Shown in pieces: positions 8,060-15,442 of a stretch of 64,000 nucleotides of DNA. The notes beneath the pieces are model-generated. The model worked only from the letters and a program-made list of their open reading frames with translations, searched no databases and was not told where the DNA came from. Numbering within the stretch: position 1 is the stretch's first letter; the number at the start of each line of letters is the position of its first letter. The DNA comes from Terrimesophilobacter sp038243605. Its GTDB lineage: Bacteria; Actinomycetota; Actinomycetes; Actinomycetales; Microbacteriaceae. The position numbers and the translations under genes were made by a program. Location: NCBI GenBank assembly GCA_038243605.1, contig JBBSQX010000012.1, positions 27,103 to 91,102 of the forward strand. Reading direction: 5' to 3'.

Positions 8060-9277
8060 TCAGTCCCGCACGAGGCTCGCGACGGCCTCAACATGATGCG
8101 TATTTGGGTACATGTCGAAAGCGCGAATGCCTGTTAACCGGTAACCCTTAGTGGCGAACTGCGCGAGATCTCTCGCAAGAGCCACCGGATCGCACGCAAC
8201 ATAAACCACCTGTGCAGGGGCGAGGGCGGCGATCTGATTAACGACCTGCTTTCCCGCACCTGAACGGGGTGGGTCGAGAACAACGGTGGCGCTGCGATAG
8301 CGGCTCTTCTCCGCAGCAACCCGCGAGAGGTAGCGTTCGACCCTCGCCGTGGCCGCCTCAGCGCCCGACCACTCCGCAAGGTTCTGGGCGGCGAAACCCG
8401 TCGCCACGGCGTCACTCTCTACCGTGGTGATACGAGTGTCAACGCCAAACCGGTCGCCAACCGCGGCAGCAAGAAGCCCCACGCCGCCGTACAGGTCGAG
8501 GTTCTCTGCGCTCGGATCGAACAGAGCCTGCTCGATCGCCTCCTGAACGGCGCTGGTCAGCGTCTGCGCAGCGTGCTTGTGCACCTGCCAAAACCCGCGC
8601 GCATCAAGCTGAAATTTTCGCTCGCCGACCGTTTCGGTGATCGTTCGCCCCTTGGCTGCGTCGGAGAGCACGAGCACCTCTCCACCAGATGTTCCGGCAA
8701 TATCGATGTGCGGCCCAGCAGCACTGCCAGCCTTCGTGCCCAGTGGTGCGGCAGTGGACACCGCCGCCGTTGCCAGCGGAAGGTCTGTCACCGGGATGAC
8801 GCGATGAGAGCGAGCAGCGAACGGACCGACGGTGCCGTCCTCCGCCACGTGGAGGCGCACCCTCGTACGCCATCCGGTACCGTCAGCATTACCAGGCAGC
8901 GCCTCAACATTCACGCCAGTGGTGAGGTTCGCCATGCGCTGCAGTGCGCCATCAAGCACACGACGTTTCAACTCGCGCTGGTGATCGAGGTTGATGTGCC
9001 CGAACTCGGCGCCACCCGCACGCTCAGCTGGCGGCTGATCGATGGACGCCGCAGACCACACGTGGTCTCTGCGGTGCTCAGAAGCCGCAAGCACCTCAAC
9101 GGTGTCTGCACGCCAAAACTTTGCCTTCGAGTCATCCGTGACCACAGCGCGCACCGTCTCGCCGGGGATGGCATCCGAGACGAAAACCACGCGACCATCG
9201 TGGCGAGCCACCATGATGCCACCGTGGGCTACGTTGGAAATCTCCAACTCCAGAAGTTGACCAATATTTTCACCCAT
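8060..9277 (-). CDS. class I SAM-dependent RNA methyltransferase, TrmA/RumA family
   Basis: A 405-residue enzyme of the uracil-C5 RNA methyltransferase family. An N-terminal TRAM RNA-binding domain (about 1-55, ISNVAHGGIMVARHDGRVVFV) precedes a Rossmann methyltransferase domain with DLYGGVGLLAAAVG (SAM site), VVLDPPRSGAGKQV and VYVACDPVALARDL. The cysteine of the last motif is the family's catalytic nucleophile. Its exact RNA target (23S rRNA or tRNA) cannot be decided. The gene converges on DUF2207 with 1 bp between stops and diverges from maf across 21 bp. With no clear ribosome site before the ATG, a leaderless transcript is likely. Confidence 0.88.
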   Translation of the reverse strand: MGENIGQLLELEISNVAHGGIMVARHDGRVVFVSDAIPGETVRAVVTDDSKAKFWRADTVEVLAASEHRRDHVWSAASIDQPPAERAGGAEFGHINLDHQRELKRRVLDGALQRMANLTTGVNVEALPGNADGTGWRTRVRLHVAEDGTVGPFAARSHRVIPVTDLPLATAAVSTAAPLGTKAGSAAGPHIDIAGTSGGEVLVLSDAAKGRTITETVGERKFQLDARGFWQVHKHAAQTLTSAVQEAIEQALFDPSAENLDLYGGVGLLAAAVGDRFGVDTRITTVESDAVATGFAAQNLAEWSGAEAATARVERYLSRVAAEKSRYRSATVVLDPPRSGAGKQVVNQIAALAPAQVVYVACDPVALARDLAQFATKGYRLTGIRAFDMYPNTHHVEAVASLVRD

Positions 9278-9298
9278 CCCCCCAGCTTAGGAGCGAGC

Positions 9299-9997
9299 GT
9301 GCCCGTCCCAGAAACAGCAGTAGGTGGAACAGCACCGCATGACGCAGCACTGCATGACGCAGCACCGCGGCTCCACCTCGCCTCCACCTCCCCCGCGAGG
9401 CTCGCAACGTTGCGCGCCGCAGGGATCGAACCAGTGGTCGTGCCCTCCGATGTGGACGAGGATGCCGCCGTAGCTGCGGCAGTCTCTGCACGCGGCCCCC
9501 TCACACCGTCAGAGATGGTGCTGCTGCTCGCTCGGGTCAAAGCAGAAGCTGTCGCGAAGAATGTCACCGACGGTTTCGTTCTTGGCGGAGACTCGGCGTT
9601 CGAACTCGATGGTGTTGTGTACGGCAAACCGCACACCGCCTCCGTTGCCCGTGAACGCTGGCAGTTGCAGCGTGGCCGCACGGGGGTTCTGCATTCCGGG
9701 CATTGGCTCATCGATCGGCGGGAGCACCATCCAGAGGGTTCGGCGGGGGCTGTCTCGAGCACGAGCGTCACGTTTGCGTCAGATATTTCGGATGCCGAAA
9801 TCGACGCGTACATTGCCACAGGTGAGCCGCTCGCCGTGGCGGGTGCTTTCACCATCGACTCGCTTGGCGCACCCTTCATCACGGCCATTAACGGTGACCC
9901 ACACACCGTCGTTGGACTCTCACTGTCGACACTGCGCGACCTACTTCGAGGTTTTGGTGTCGAATGGCACGAAATGTGGCAGTCAAAACAACCGTGA
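9299..9997 (+). CDS. maf: Maf-family nucleotide pyrophosphatase
   Basis: A septum-formation-inhibitor (Maf) like house-cleaning NTP pyrophosphatase, 232 residues. The family signature LASTSPARLATLRAAGI lies near the N terminus, and the catalytic aspartate is in GGDSAFELDGVVYGKP, where many Maf proteins have ADT. A later segment has EIDAYIATGEPLAVAGAFTIDSLG. The start is a GTG at 9299 with AGGAG five bases upstream, chosen because upstream codons run through the divergent methyltransferase gene. The N terminus carries a duplicated DNA segment (GCATGACGCAGCAC twice near 9338-9365), giving HDAALHDAA. Followed after about 97 bp by the biotin carboxylase, a common actinobacterial order. Confidence 0.86.
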   Translation: MPVPETAVGGTAPHDAALHDAAPRLHLASTSPARLATLRAAGIEPVVVPSDVDEDAAVAAAVSARGPLTPSEMVLLLARVKAEAVAKNVTDGFVLGGDSAFELDGVVYGKPHTASVARERWQLQRGRTGVLHSGHWLIDRREHHPEGSAGAVSSTSVTFASDISDAEIDAYIATGEPLAVAGAFTIDSLGAPFITAINGDPHTVVGLSLSTLRDLLRGFGVEWHEMWQSKQP

Positions 9998-10094
9998 TAA
10001 ATCAGCGTAGTTGTAGGCAAAATGCAAGGACGGCCACCGTTTTTGTTGACGTAAGCCAATGAGCCACGTGAAAACCGCAATAGGCTAAGCAGCT

Positions 10095-11846
10095 ATGCCC
10101 CGAATTTCCAAGGTCCTCATCGCCAACCGTGGCGAGATCGCCGTCCGCGTTATCCGTGCCGCGAAAGACAGCGGAATCGGCTCGGTTGCCGTCTACGCCG
10201 ACCAAGACCGGGATGCGCGTCACGTCAAGCTGGCCGACGAAGCGTATGCGCTCGAAGGAACGACAAGCGCAGAAACCTACCTCGTCATCGACAAGATCCT
10301 CTCGATCGCACGCCGCTCTGGCGCGGATGCTGTTCACCCCGGCTACGGATTCTTGGCCGAGAATGCGGAGTTCGCGCGCGCCGTCATCGATGCCGGCCTC
10401 ATCTGGATTGGGCCATCCCCCGAAGCGATCGAACAGCTTGGTGACAAAGTTTCTGCCCGACATGTTGCCGAGAAGGTGGGCGCACCGCTCGCGCCCGGCA
10501 CACTCAACCCGGTGACCGAGGCGCAAGAGATTCTCGACTTCGTTGACCAGCACGGTCTGCCCGTCGCCATCAAGGCGGCATTCGGTGGGGGTGGCCGCGG
10601 GCTCAAAATTGCGAAAACCCGCGAAGAGATCCCCGAACTATTCGAGTCAGCCACGCGTGAAGCAATCGCGGCCTTCGGGCGCGGTGAATGCTTCGTCGAG
10701 AAATATCTCGACAAACCACGCCACGTTGAGACGCAGTGCCTCGCAGACTCTGCAGGCAAAGTTGTTGTCATCTCCACGCGCGACTGCTCGCTGCAGCGTC
10801 GCCACCAAAAACTTGTCGAAGAAGCGCCGGCCCCGTTCCTTACGGATGCGCAGAACGAACTTCTCTACACCTCCTCAAAAGCGATCATGCGGGAGGTCGG
10901 TTACGTTGGCGCCGGTACGTGCGAGTTTCTCATCGCCTCCGACGGCACCGTCTCGTTCCTTGAGGTGAACACGCGCCTTCAGGTGGAGCATCCGGTCTCA
11001 GAAGAGGTCACCGGAATCGACCTCGTGCGCGAGCAGTTCCGCATTGCAGAGGGTGGTCTCATCGACTACGACGATCCGACGCCGATTGGCCACTCGTTTG
11101 AGTTCCGCATCAACGGCGAAGATCCTGGCCTGAACTTCATGCCAACGCCTGGACCCGTCAGCATTCTGCGTTTTCCTGGCGGCCCAGGTGTGCGAGTCGA
11201 CAGCGGAGTGACCACAGGGGATGTGATCGGCGGCGCGTTCGACTCGCTGCTCGCGAAGCTCATTGTGACCGGCTCCACCCGCGACGACGCCCTCGAACGC
11301 TCACGGCGTGCACTTGACGAGTTTGAGGTAGCGGGGCTCCCCACCGTACTTCCCTTCCACCGCGAGGTCGTGCGTCACCCCGCGTTCACCTCAGAACCGT
11401 TCTCGATCTACACGCGGTGGATCGAAACCGACTTCGAGAACACCATTGAACCGTGGAGTGGCTCCCTCGTCGATGCTGAGCCCCTCACGCCGCGCCAGAA
11501 CGTGGCCGTAGAGGTGGGCGGCAAGCGCATCGAAGTGTCGCTGCCTGCCCGCATGCTGGGTGCTGCCGCATCCACCGCCGGCGCCGTACCGCCCCGCCGC
11601 AACGCGGGAAGCGTTGTCGCAACGGCAACGGGTGACTCCGTGAAGGCTCCCATGCAGTCCACAATTGTGAAGCTCGCCGTCAGCGAAGGCGACCGCGTCG
11701 TCAAGGGTGACCTTGTGCTCGTGCTGGAGGCCATGAAGATGGAGCAGCCCATCGCCGCGCACAAAGACGGTGTCATTGCCGACGTGAACGCCACTGTCGG
11801 TGCCACCGTGTCATCCGGGCACCTGCTGCTGAACATTCTCGACTAA
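10095..11846 (+). CDS. accA3: acyl-CoA carboxylase alpha subunit: biotin carboxylase and biotin carrier fusion
   Basis: A 583-residue protein that carboxylates its own biotin with ATP and bicarbonate. It opens with the biotin-carboxylase N domain (KVLIANRGEIAVRVIRAA). The ATP-grasp domain has the glycine-rich loop KAAFGGGGRGLKI and RDCSLQRRHQKLVEEAPA, then FLEVNTRLQVEHPVSE. A C-terminal biotinyl domain has the biotinylation site LEAMKMEQPI. This is the actinobacterial AccA3 layout and the natural partner of the AccD-AccE pair at 814-2618. No ribosome site precedes the ATG, and TAGGCT about eight bases upstream could be a -10 box, so a leaderless mRNA is plausible. Confidence 0.95.
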   Translation: MPRISKVLIANRGEIAVRVIRAAKDSGIGSVAVYADQDRDARHVKLADEAYALEGTTSAETYLVIDKILSIARRSGADAVHPGYGFLAENAEFARAVIDAGLIWIGPSPEAIEQLGDKVSARHVAEKVGAPLAPGTLNPVTEAQEILDFVDQHGLPVAIKAAFGGGGRGLKIAKTREEIPELFESATREAIAAFGRGECFVEKYLDKPRHVETQCLADSAGKVVVISTRDCSLQRRHQKLVEEAPAPFLTDAQNELLYTSSKAIMREVGYVGAGTCEFLIASDGTVSFLEVNTRLQVEHPVSEEVTGIDLVREQFRIAEGGLIDYDDPTPIGHSFEFRINGEDPGLNFMPTPGPVSILRFPGGPGVRVDSGVTTGDVIGGAFDSLLAKLIVTGSTRDDALERSRRALDEFEVAGLPTVLPFHREVVRHPAFTSEPFSIYTRWIETDFENTIEPWSGSLVDAEPLTPRQNVAVEVGGKRIEVSLPARMLGAAASTAGAVPPRRNAGSVVATATGDSVKAPMQSTIVKLAVSEGDRVVKGDLVLVLEAMKMEQPIAAHKDGVIADVNATVGATVSSGHLLLNILD

Positions 11847-11849
11847 GTG

Positions 11850-11958
11850 CTTTCATCATTCAGGAGAGTGTGTGACTGGAGTGGTGGAAGTTAGGTAAAA
11901 ACACGGTTTTTACCACTATTGAACTCACCATCCCCAATCAACTCCTGAATGATGAAAG
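11850..11958. repeat. palindrome-ended intergenic element, copy 1
   Basis: Begins with CTTTCATCATTCAGGAG (11850-11866) and ends with its exact reverse complement (11942-11958). It fills the gap between accA3 and the AbiEi/DUF559 gene, ending at the base next to that gene's stop codon. The interior shares TGTGAC-x-GGAGTG near the left end and CACCAT near the right end with copies 2 and 3 but is otherwise diverged. This copy alone has an inner hairpin, GGTAAAAA with TTTTTACC. No clear target duplication flanks it. Confidence 0.9.
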
Positions 11959-12843
11959 TCACGCATGGGATATCGCCGCACGGATGATCCTCAGGCACCA
12001 GCCCCAATCCTCGACAATTCGTTTGTAGCTGAGCCGTATGACCACATAGCCAATAGCCACAAGCTCCGCATCCCGAAACCGGTCACGCTCGCGCGCCTCG
12101 TGCCCGTCGTGAAATTCACGGCTGTCGACCTCGATGAGGATGCGCGTGTCCTTCACCCGCATGTCGATGCGCCCCACCGCAAATTGCACCTGCTGGATGA
12201 CGTGAATACCTACCGCGAGCAGTCGTTGCCGGACAATAGACTCCGTGCCCGAATCACTCCCATTCTCACACGCCCCTGCAACGAGTCGCTCTGCAAGCGT
12301 GGCCCCTCGAAACACGTCGAGAAGTTTCGAGCGAGACCCGAAGTGCTTCGTGAGTGCCGTATCCAGGCACGCTACCGCCGTTTCCATATCGCACCACGAC
12401 ACCACCTGAAGCAGGCAACTCGCCAAAGGAACCCGCCAACACTCCGGCCCAAGCTCAGGAACAGCACCATCGACAAGCCAATGGACGACGATCTCGCGCT
12501 CAGAGAAGTCTGGGGTCAATACCTCGGGCTGGAAGCTCGGAGCAAAGTTTGTTCGCAGCCGAGAAGAGTTTGCGCCCACAGAAATGTGCACCCGCGGATC
12601 AAAACCCGACCACAGCCCGTAGCTGCGGGCAGCGCTTGGTCCGGCTAGTAAACCACCAACCCTCGTCGCGATGACAGCATCCGATGACGCCTTCGGAGTC
12701 GAGTATCGCGCTTGCCGTACTCGACGAATCTCTGTTCGCTGAACGGCGATAGTCAGATCAAAGCCGCTGCATCCTTGAGCGATGAGCTGCTGTCGTGTGG
12801 CGATGCCACCTAAGGAGTCGATGATGCGTGCGGGCTCTGGCAT
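11959..12843 (-). CDS. AbiEi-type antitoxin domain fused to DUF559 (Vsr-like) nuclease domain
   Basis: A protein of about 294 residues. The N terminus has a winged-helix AbiEi_4-like segment (RIIDSLGGIATRQQLIAQG). The C terminus has a PD-(D/E)XK fold of the DUF559/very-short-patch-repair type: ES-IVRQRL, GRIDMRV (acidic residue) and ILIEVDSREFHD (E-x-D) followed by RDRFRDAELVAIGY. Such proteins are frequent in Actinobacteria, often as orphans; no toxin gene is beside it. An in-frame GTG at 12858 is an alternative start. The gene sits exactly between repeat copies 1 and 2. A role in defence or DNA repair is inferred from the domains only. Confidence 0.75.
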   Translation of the reverse strand: MPEPARIIDSLGGIATRQQLIAQGCSGFDLTIAVQRTEIRRVRQARYSTPKASSDAVIATRVGGLLAGPSAARSYGLWSGFDPRVHISVGANSSRLRTNFAPSFQPEVLTPDFSEREIVVHWLVDGAVPELGPECWRVPLASCLLQVVSWCDMETAVACLDTALTKHFGSRSKLLDVFRGATLAERLVAGACENGSDSGTESIVRQRLLAVGIHVIQQVQFAVGRIDMRVKDTRILIEVDSREFHDGHEARERDRFRDAELVAIGYVVIRLSYKRIVEDWGWCLRIIRAAISHA

Positions 12844-12900
12844 CCAGGTAGCCTGCACTCCCGCGACCGCAACGGCCCGCCGCTTCCTCCACGCTGTGCA

Positions 12901-13008
12901 CTTTCATCATTCAGGAGATGATGTGGCGGAAGAGACCAATTGGGTCATAAACACCCGACATCCGTCTCCCCCGTCACTTCAGTCCCACCATCTCCTGAAT
13001 GATGAAAG
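12901..13008. repeat. palindrome-ended intergenic element, copy 2
   Basis: Bounded by CTTTCATCATTCAGGAG (12901-12917) and its reverse complement (12992-13008), 108 bp in all. It lies between the 5' end of the AbiEi/DUF559 gene and the 3' end of lpdA, stopping 6 bp short of the lpdA stop codon. The interior has TGTGGCGGAAGAG near the left arm and CACCAT next to the right arm, so it is in the same orientation as the other two copies. Confidence 0.9.
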
Positions 13009-13014
13009 CAAGAA

Positions 13015-14448
13015 CTAGCGCACGATGTGCATCGCGCGGGCGGCATCCGTGATACTGCCCGAGAGCGACGGGTAGACGCTGAACGCCTCCGCGAGCTCGT
13101 CGACGGTGAGTCGGTGCTCGATCGCGAGCGCGATCGGCAGAATCAGTTCCGATGCTTTCGGCGACACGACCACGCCACCGATGACCGTGCCAGAGCTGAC
13201 ACTGGCCATGAGTTTTACGAAGCCGTCCTTGATGCCAAGCATCTTCGCGCGCGGGTTCTGCGAGAGCGGCAGCTTGTATACACGGCCGGGAACAACGCCA
13301 TCTTCGATCTGCTTTTGCGACCAACCGACGGTGGCGATCTCCGGCTGGGTAAAAATGTTCGATGTCACGTTGCGCAACTCGGTGGGATTCACGGCATCGC
13401 CCATCGCGTGGAACACCGCAGTGCGCCCCTGCATGGAGGCGACGGATGCCAGCGGCAAGAAATCTGAGCAGTCGCCGGCCGCGTAGATCGACGGCATCGA
13501 GGTGCGGGCAACACGGTTCACCCGAATGTGGCCGGATTCGGTGAGCTGAACACCGGCATCCTCGAGCCCGATGCCAGCCGTGTTCGGAACGGAGCCGACG
13601 GCCATGAGGCAATGGCTGCCCTCCACGGTGCGCCCGTCGGTGAGGGTAGCAATAACCCGATCACCGACCCGCTCGACAGTTTCGGCGCGGGATTTTGACA
13701 GAACGGTCATCCCGTTGCGTTTGAACACGGTTTCGATCACCTTGGCGGCGTCAACGTCTTCGCCGGGCAGCACGGTGTCTCTGCTCGAAATGAGCGTCAC
13801 TTTCGCGCCGAGGGCCGTGTAGGCGGAGGCGAATTCTGCCCCTGTGACGCCCGAGCCCACAACGATGAGGTGCTCCGGCACGGTGTCGAGAGTGTAGAGC
13901 TGCGTCCACGTGAGAATGCGCTTGCCATCCGGCATCGCCGACGCCAGCACGCGAGGGCTCGCGCCCACTGACACAACAATGGTGTCTGTCTCGATCGACT
14001 CGAAGTCGGTGCGCTTCTTACCGGTACCCGTCGACACGATCACCCGGTGAGCGCCGTCTAGCCGGCCATCGCCCTGAATGATAGTGACGCCGGCGCGGGT
14101 GAGTGCAGCTTTCATGTCTTCTGACTGTTCGCGCGCGAGACCAAGTAGGCGCTTGTTCACCGCGGCAAGGTTGACGGCAACCTCTGGTTTGGTTGCGCGG
14201 CCGTCAGCACGGGAGAAGAACTGCACGCCCAGATCAACGGCATCACCAATCGCGTTGGCCGCCTCTGCCGTGGCGATGAGGGTCTTGGATGGCACAACAT
14301 CCGTGAGAACGGCGGCGCCGCCGACCCCCGTGCGCTCGACAAGAGTTACTTCAGCCCCGAGTTGTGCGCCGGTGAGCGCTGCCTCGTAGCCGCCAGGGCC
14401 GCCACCGATGATCGCAATGCGCTGCGCGCGCTCGAACTTGTTCGCCAT
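13015..14448 (-). CDS. lpdA: NAD(P)H-quinone reductase, LpdA-type flavoprotein
   Basis: A 477-residue FAD/NAD(P)-binding enzyme of the pyridine-nucleotide disulfide family: FAD site IAIIGGGPGGYEAAL, NAD site LIVVGSGVTGAEFASAY, second FAD motif IYAAGDCSDFLPLASVA, and a C-terminal dimerisation domain ending SVYPSLSGSITDAAR. At the redox centre, where lipoamide dehydrogenases have a CxxxxC pair, it reads GVGGAAVLTDVVPSKTLIA, so both cysteines are missing. That fits mycobacterial LpdA-like quinone reductases rather than a disulfide reductase. The ATG at 14448 starts the FAD domain; upstream in-frame codons run into repeat copy 3 and are not coding. Confidence 0.85.
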   Translation of the reverse strand: MANKFERAQRIAIIGGGPGGYEAALTGAQLGAEVTLVERTGVGGAAVLTDVVPSKTLIATAEAANAIGDAVDLGVQFFSRADGRATKPEVAVNLAAVNKRLLGLAREQSEDMKAALTRAGVTIIQGDGRLDGAHRVIVSTGTGKKRTDFESIETDTIVVSVGASPRVLASAMPDGKRILTWTQLYTLDTVPEHLIVVGSGVTGAEFASAYTALGAKVTLISSRDTVLPGEDVDAAKVIETVFKRNGMTVLSKSRAETVERVGDRVIATLTDGRTVEGSHCLMAVGSVPNTAGIGLEDAGVQLTESGHIRVNRVARTSMPSIYAAGDCSDFLPLASVASMQGRTAVFHAMGDAVNPTELRNVTSNIFTQPEIATVGWSQKQIEDGVVPGRVYKLPLSQNPRAKMLGIKDGFVKLMASVSSGTVIGGVVVSPKASELILPIALAIEHRLTVDELAEAFSVYPSLSGSITDAARAMHIVR

Positions 14449-14479
14449 CCCCCCATTCTCCCGTAGTTCGGTGCCGCTG

Positions 14480-14587
14480 CTTTCATCATTCAGGAGTTGG
14501 TGTGACGGGAGTGCCGGGTGGGCCGAAAGTTGACCCCGTGAGCACACAGCAGACACACCATTCCCACAGGCTCCTGAATGATGAAAG
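14480..14587. repeat. palindrome-ended intergenic element, copy 3
   Basis: Left arm CTTTCATCATTCAGGAG (14480-14496), right arm its reverse complement (14571-14587), 108 bp. It occupies the divergent gap between lpdA and punA; the punA ribosome site (AGGGGAG, 14590-14596) begins three bases after its right end. The interior starts with TGTGACGGGAGTG and has CACACCATTCCCA before the right arm, matching copy 1 most closely. Confidence 0.9.
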
Positions 14588-14605
14588 CGAGGGGAGCAAA
14601 TTAGA

Positions 14606-15442
14606 ATGAATGCCATGACGAATCATTCCCACCCACTCGACGCGCCGGCTAACCCGTTCGACGTTGCCAGAGACGCAGCGGAACAGATCGCCGAGAAGAC
14701 CGGCGTTGAACGCCACGACATTGCTCTCACGTTGGGGAGCGGATGGGCGAAGGCCGCCGACCTCATCGGTGAAACGACCGCGACAATCCCTGCGACCGAC
14801 ATTGTCGGGTTCAGCAAACCTGCGCTGGAGGGCCACGTTGGGTCGCTCCGATCCGTGCTTCTGCCCAGCGGCAAACGCGCGCTCGTGATCGGCGCACGCA
14901 CGCACTATTACGAGGGTCACGGCGTTCGCCCTGTCGTGCACAGTGTGCGAACGGCGGCGGCGACCGGAGCGAAGGTGATGATCCTTACGAACGGGGCTGG
15001 CGGCATCCGAGAGACCTGGGCCCCCGGCACTCCCGTTCTGATCAGCGACCACATCAACCTCACCGCCGACTCCCCGATCGAGGGCGCGACGTTCGTGGAT
15101 CTGACGGACCTCTATTCTGCGCGCATTCGCGAGCTCGCCAAGTCGATTGATCCGAGCCTCGACGAAGGCGTGTACTGCCAGTTCCGCGGCCCCAACTATG
15201 AGACCCCAGCAGAAGTGCAGATGGCAAGATCATGTGGCGGCCACATCGTTGGCATGTCGACTGCACTGGAGGCCATCGCCGCTCGGCAGTCTGGAATGGA
15301 AGTTTTTGGGATGTCACTCATCACCAACATGGCGGCAGGAATTCAAAAGACCCCGCTCAGCCACGAAGAGGTCATCGACGCGGGCAAGACTGCCGAACCG
15401 GTGATCAGCGCGCTTCTTGCGAAGATTGTCGCGGCCCTGTGA
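14606..15442 (+). CDS. punA: purine-nucleoside phosphorylase
   Basis: A 278-residue enzyme that splits purine nucleosides with phosphate to base and ribose-1-phosphate. Family features: LTLGSGWAKAADLIG (phosphate loop), NGAGGIRETWAPGTPVLISDHIN, GPNYETPAEVQMARSCGG and VGMSTALEAIAARQSGMEVFGMSLITNMAAGI (high-molecular-mass trimeric PNP type). The ATG at 14606 has AGGGGAG nine bases upstream; an ATG at 14615 is possible. It overlaps the phosphomutase gene by one base (TGATG). Ribose-1-phosphate made here is a plausible substrate for that mutase. Confidence 0.93.
   Translation: MNAMTNHSHPLDAPANPFDVARDAAEQIAEKTGVERHDIALTLGSGWAKAADLIGETTATIPATDIVGFSKPALEGHVGSLRSVLLPSGKRALVIGARTHYYEGHGVRPVVHSVRTAAATGAKVMILTNGAGGIRETWAPGTPVLISDHINLTADSPIEGATFVDLTDLYSARIRELAKSIDPSLDEGVYCQFRGPNYETPAEVQMARSCGGHIVGMSTALEAIAARQSGMEVFGMSLITNMAAGIQKTPLSHEEVIDAGKTAEPVISALLAKIVAAL

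Noticed and set aside
11850..14587. The three repeats as a CRISPR array
   Set aside because: Spacing is 1.0 and 1.6 kb with genes between, and each unit is itself a ~108 bp palindrome-ended element, not a short direct repeat with spacers.
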